A stretch of DNA of 64,000 bases, from the NCBI GenBank assembly GCA_946811185.2, contig OX328113.1, forward strand, positions 6,634,001 to 6,698,000. The letters are read 5' to 3'. The notes beneath the pieces are model-generated. The model was not told the origin of the DNA. It worked only from the letters and a program-made list of their open reading frames with translations, and did no database searches. A program made the position numbers and the translations under genes. Shown in pieces: positions 63,501-64,000 of this stretch. The stretch is from Hippopus hippopus (Eukaryota > Mollusca > Bivalvia > Cardiida > Cardiidae). How positions within the stretch are numbered: position 1 is the stretch's first letter; each line of letters starts with the position of its first letter.

Positions 63501-63735
63501 CTTAACTCTTTAGCAAATGACAAAATCCTAGACTGGTCTAAATTGAAAGCATTTCCAGATGACAATTTAAATATGGCTCACATGATGAGATTTGTCTTTG
63601 AAAGGCTAGAAAACAAGGTGGGAAATGGAAAAAATATGCTGGTTACCAGCATTTTTTCCTTTTCCAACAATCTTTTAAAGAGCTTTTAACTACAGGTTCA
63701 TTTAACCTCAGCATTGTGTGGTATTACTCGAACAA
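63501..63735 (-). repeat. Family A MITE, complete (A26)
   Basis: TTAACTCTTTAGCAAATGAC, TTTCCAGATGACAATTTAAA, hairpin around GCTGGTTACCAGC, then CAGCATTGTGTGGTATTA. Confidence 0.85.
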
Positions 63736-63939
63736 ATTGACATGAAACAAATGACCTCTATTACCATGAATTACACGCTTGAATTATTGTCCAAACTTAG
63801 CTTCGGCTGATGTCGTCTGCATGCAAAACTATGTGCACGTTTTTCAACTCTTTAGGAGGCTAGTAGATTTATCGTGTCGTGAAAGAATACTAAAATACCT
63901 GAAATAAACATTATTTTGTTGGTTTAAATTGGTAATACG

Positions 63940-64000
63940 TGGTGGGTGACATAGATCTAAGATGCACTTTCTGTGCAGTCTGATCTTGACCTATGCCATC
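63940..64000. repeat. Family B hairpin cut by the window end (B22)
   Basis: GTGACATAGATCTAAGATGC ... GCAGTCTGATCTTGACCTAT; the rest lies beyond the window. Confidence 0.6.

Overview
The window is nuclear DNA from an animal, most likely a bivalve mollusc. It has small genes split by phase-1 introns with GT/AG borders, a very high load of short palindromic and tRNA-derived repeats, and a secreted 12-cysteine family that matches the bivalve cvSI-type (MEROPS I84) serine protease inhibitors first described in the eastern oyster. The species cannot be read from the sequence alone. Almost all long open frames in the window are by-products of repeats.

Real genes. Three tandem paralogues on the + strand (24121-27196, 29908-36298, 43834-51985) each have three coding exons: a 43-46 nt signal-peptide exon, a second exon of exactly 141 nt, and a 110-116 nt terminal exon. 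Each predicted product is 97-99 aa with 12 cysteines, six per mature exon. A decayed second copy of the terminal exon lies at 27985-28100. A separate gene on the - strand (57098-53289) joins a signal peptide and PAN/apple domain (exon 1) to a complete Link domain (exon 2); its first exon carries an in-frame TAG where PAN domains often have Trp.

Layout. 1-24 kb: no recognised host gene; MITEs, SINEs, a mariner remnant, large palindromes. 24-28 kb: inhibitor gene 1 and its spare exon. 29.9-36.3 kb: inhibitor gene 2. 37.0-42.8 kb: a degenerate 21-bp minisatellite in two blocks. 43.8-52 kb: inhibitor gene 3, with introns full of repeats. 53.3-57.1 kb: PAN-Link gene. 57.4-61.5 kb: two dead DDE transposases flanking a 38-bp minisatellite. 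61.5-64 kb: repeats only.

Repeat families (letters are mine). A: about 200-270 bp, central hairpin around GGAGAAAATGCTGGT, ends in TTAA plus CTCTTTACC-like sequence. B: about 215 bp, central hairpin with GATCAGACTGCACA, ends TTAACCCTTA / TAAGGGTTAA. E: about 120-bp unit, TTAAGGTCTACGGCCCC ends, single or dimeric. F: about 215 bp, palindromic, ends TTAAGGAT. A, B, E and F all end in TTAA, as expected for non-autonomous piggyBac-like elements, and often sit end to end sharing one TTAA. C: about 265 bp, TGAGCCATGCTCTG ends and a CAGCCTGCGCAG hairpin. D: GCAACACGCG ends. H, I, J and K are tRNA-headed SINEs. L, M, N, O, P and Q are other dispersed repeats. Several nested insertions give a relative age order.
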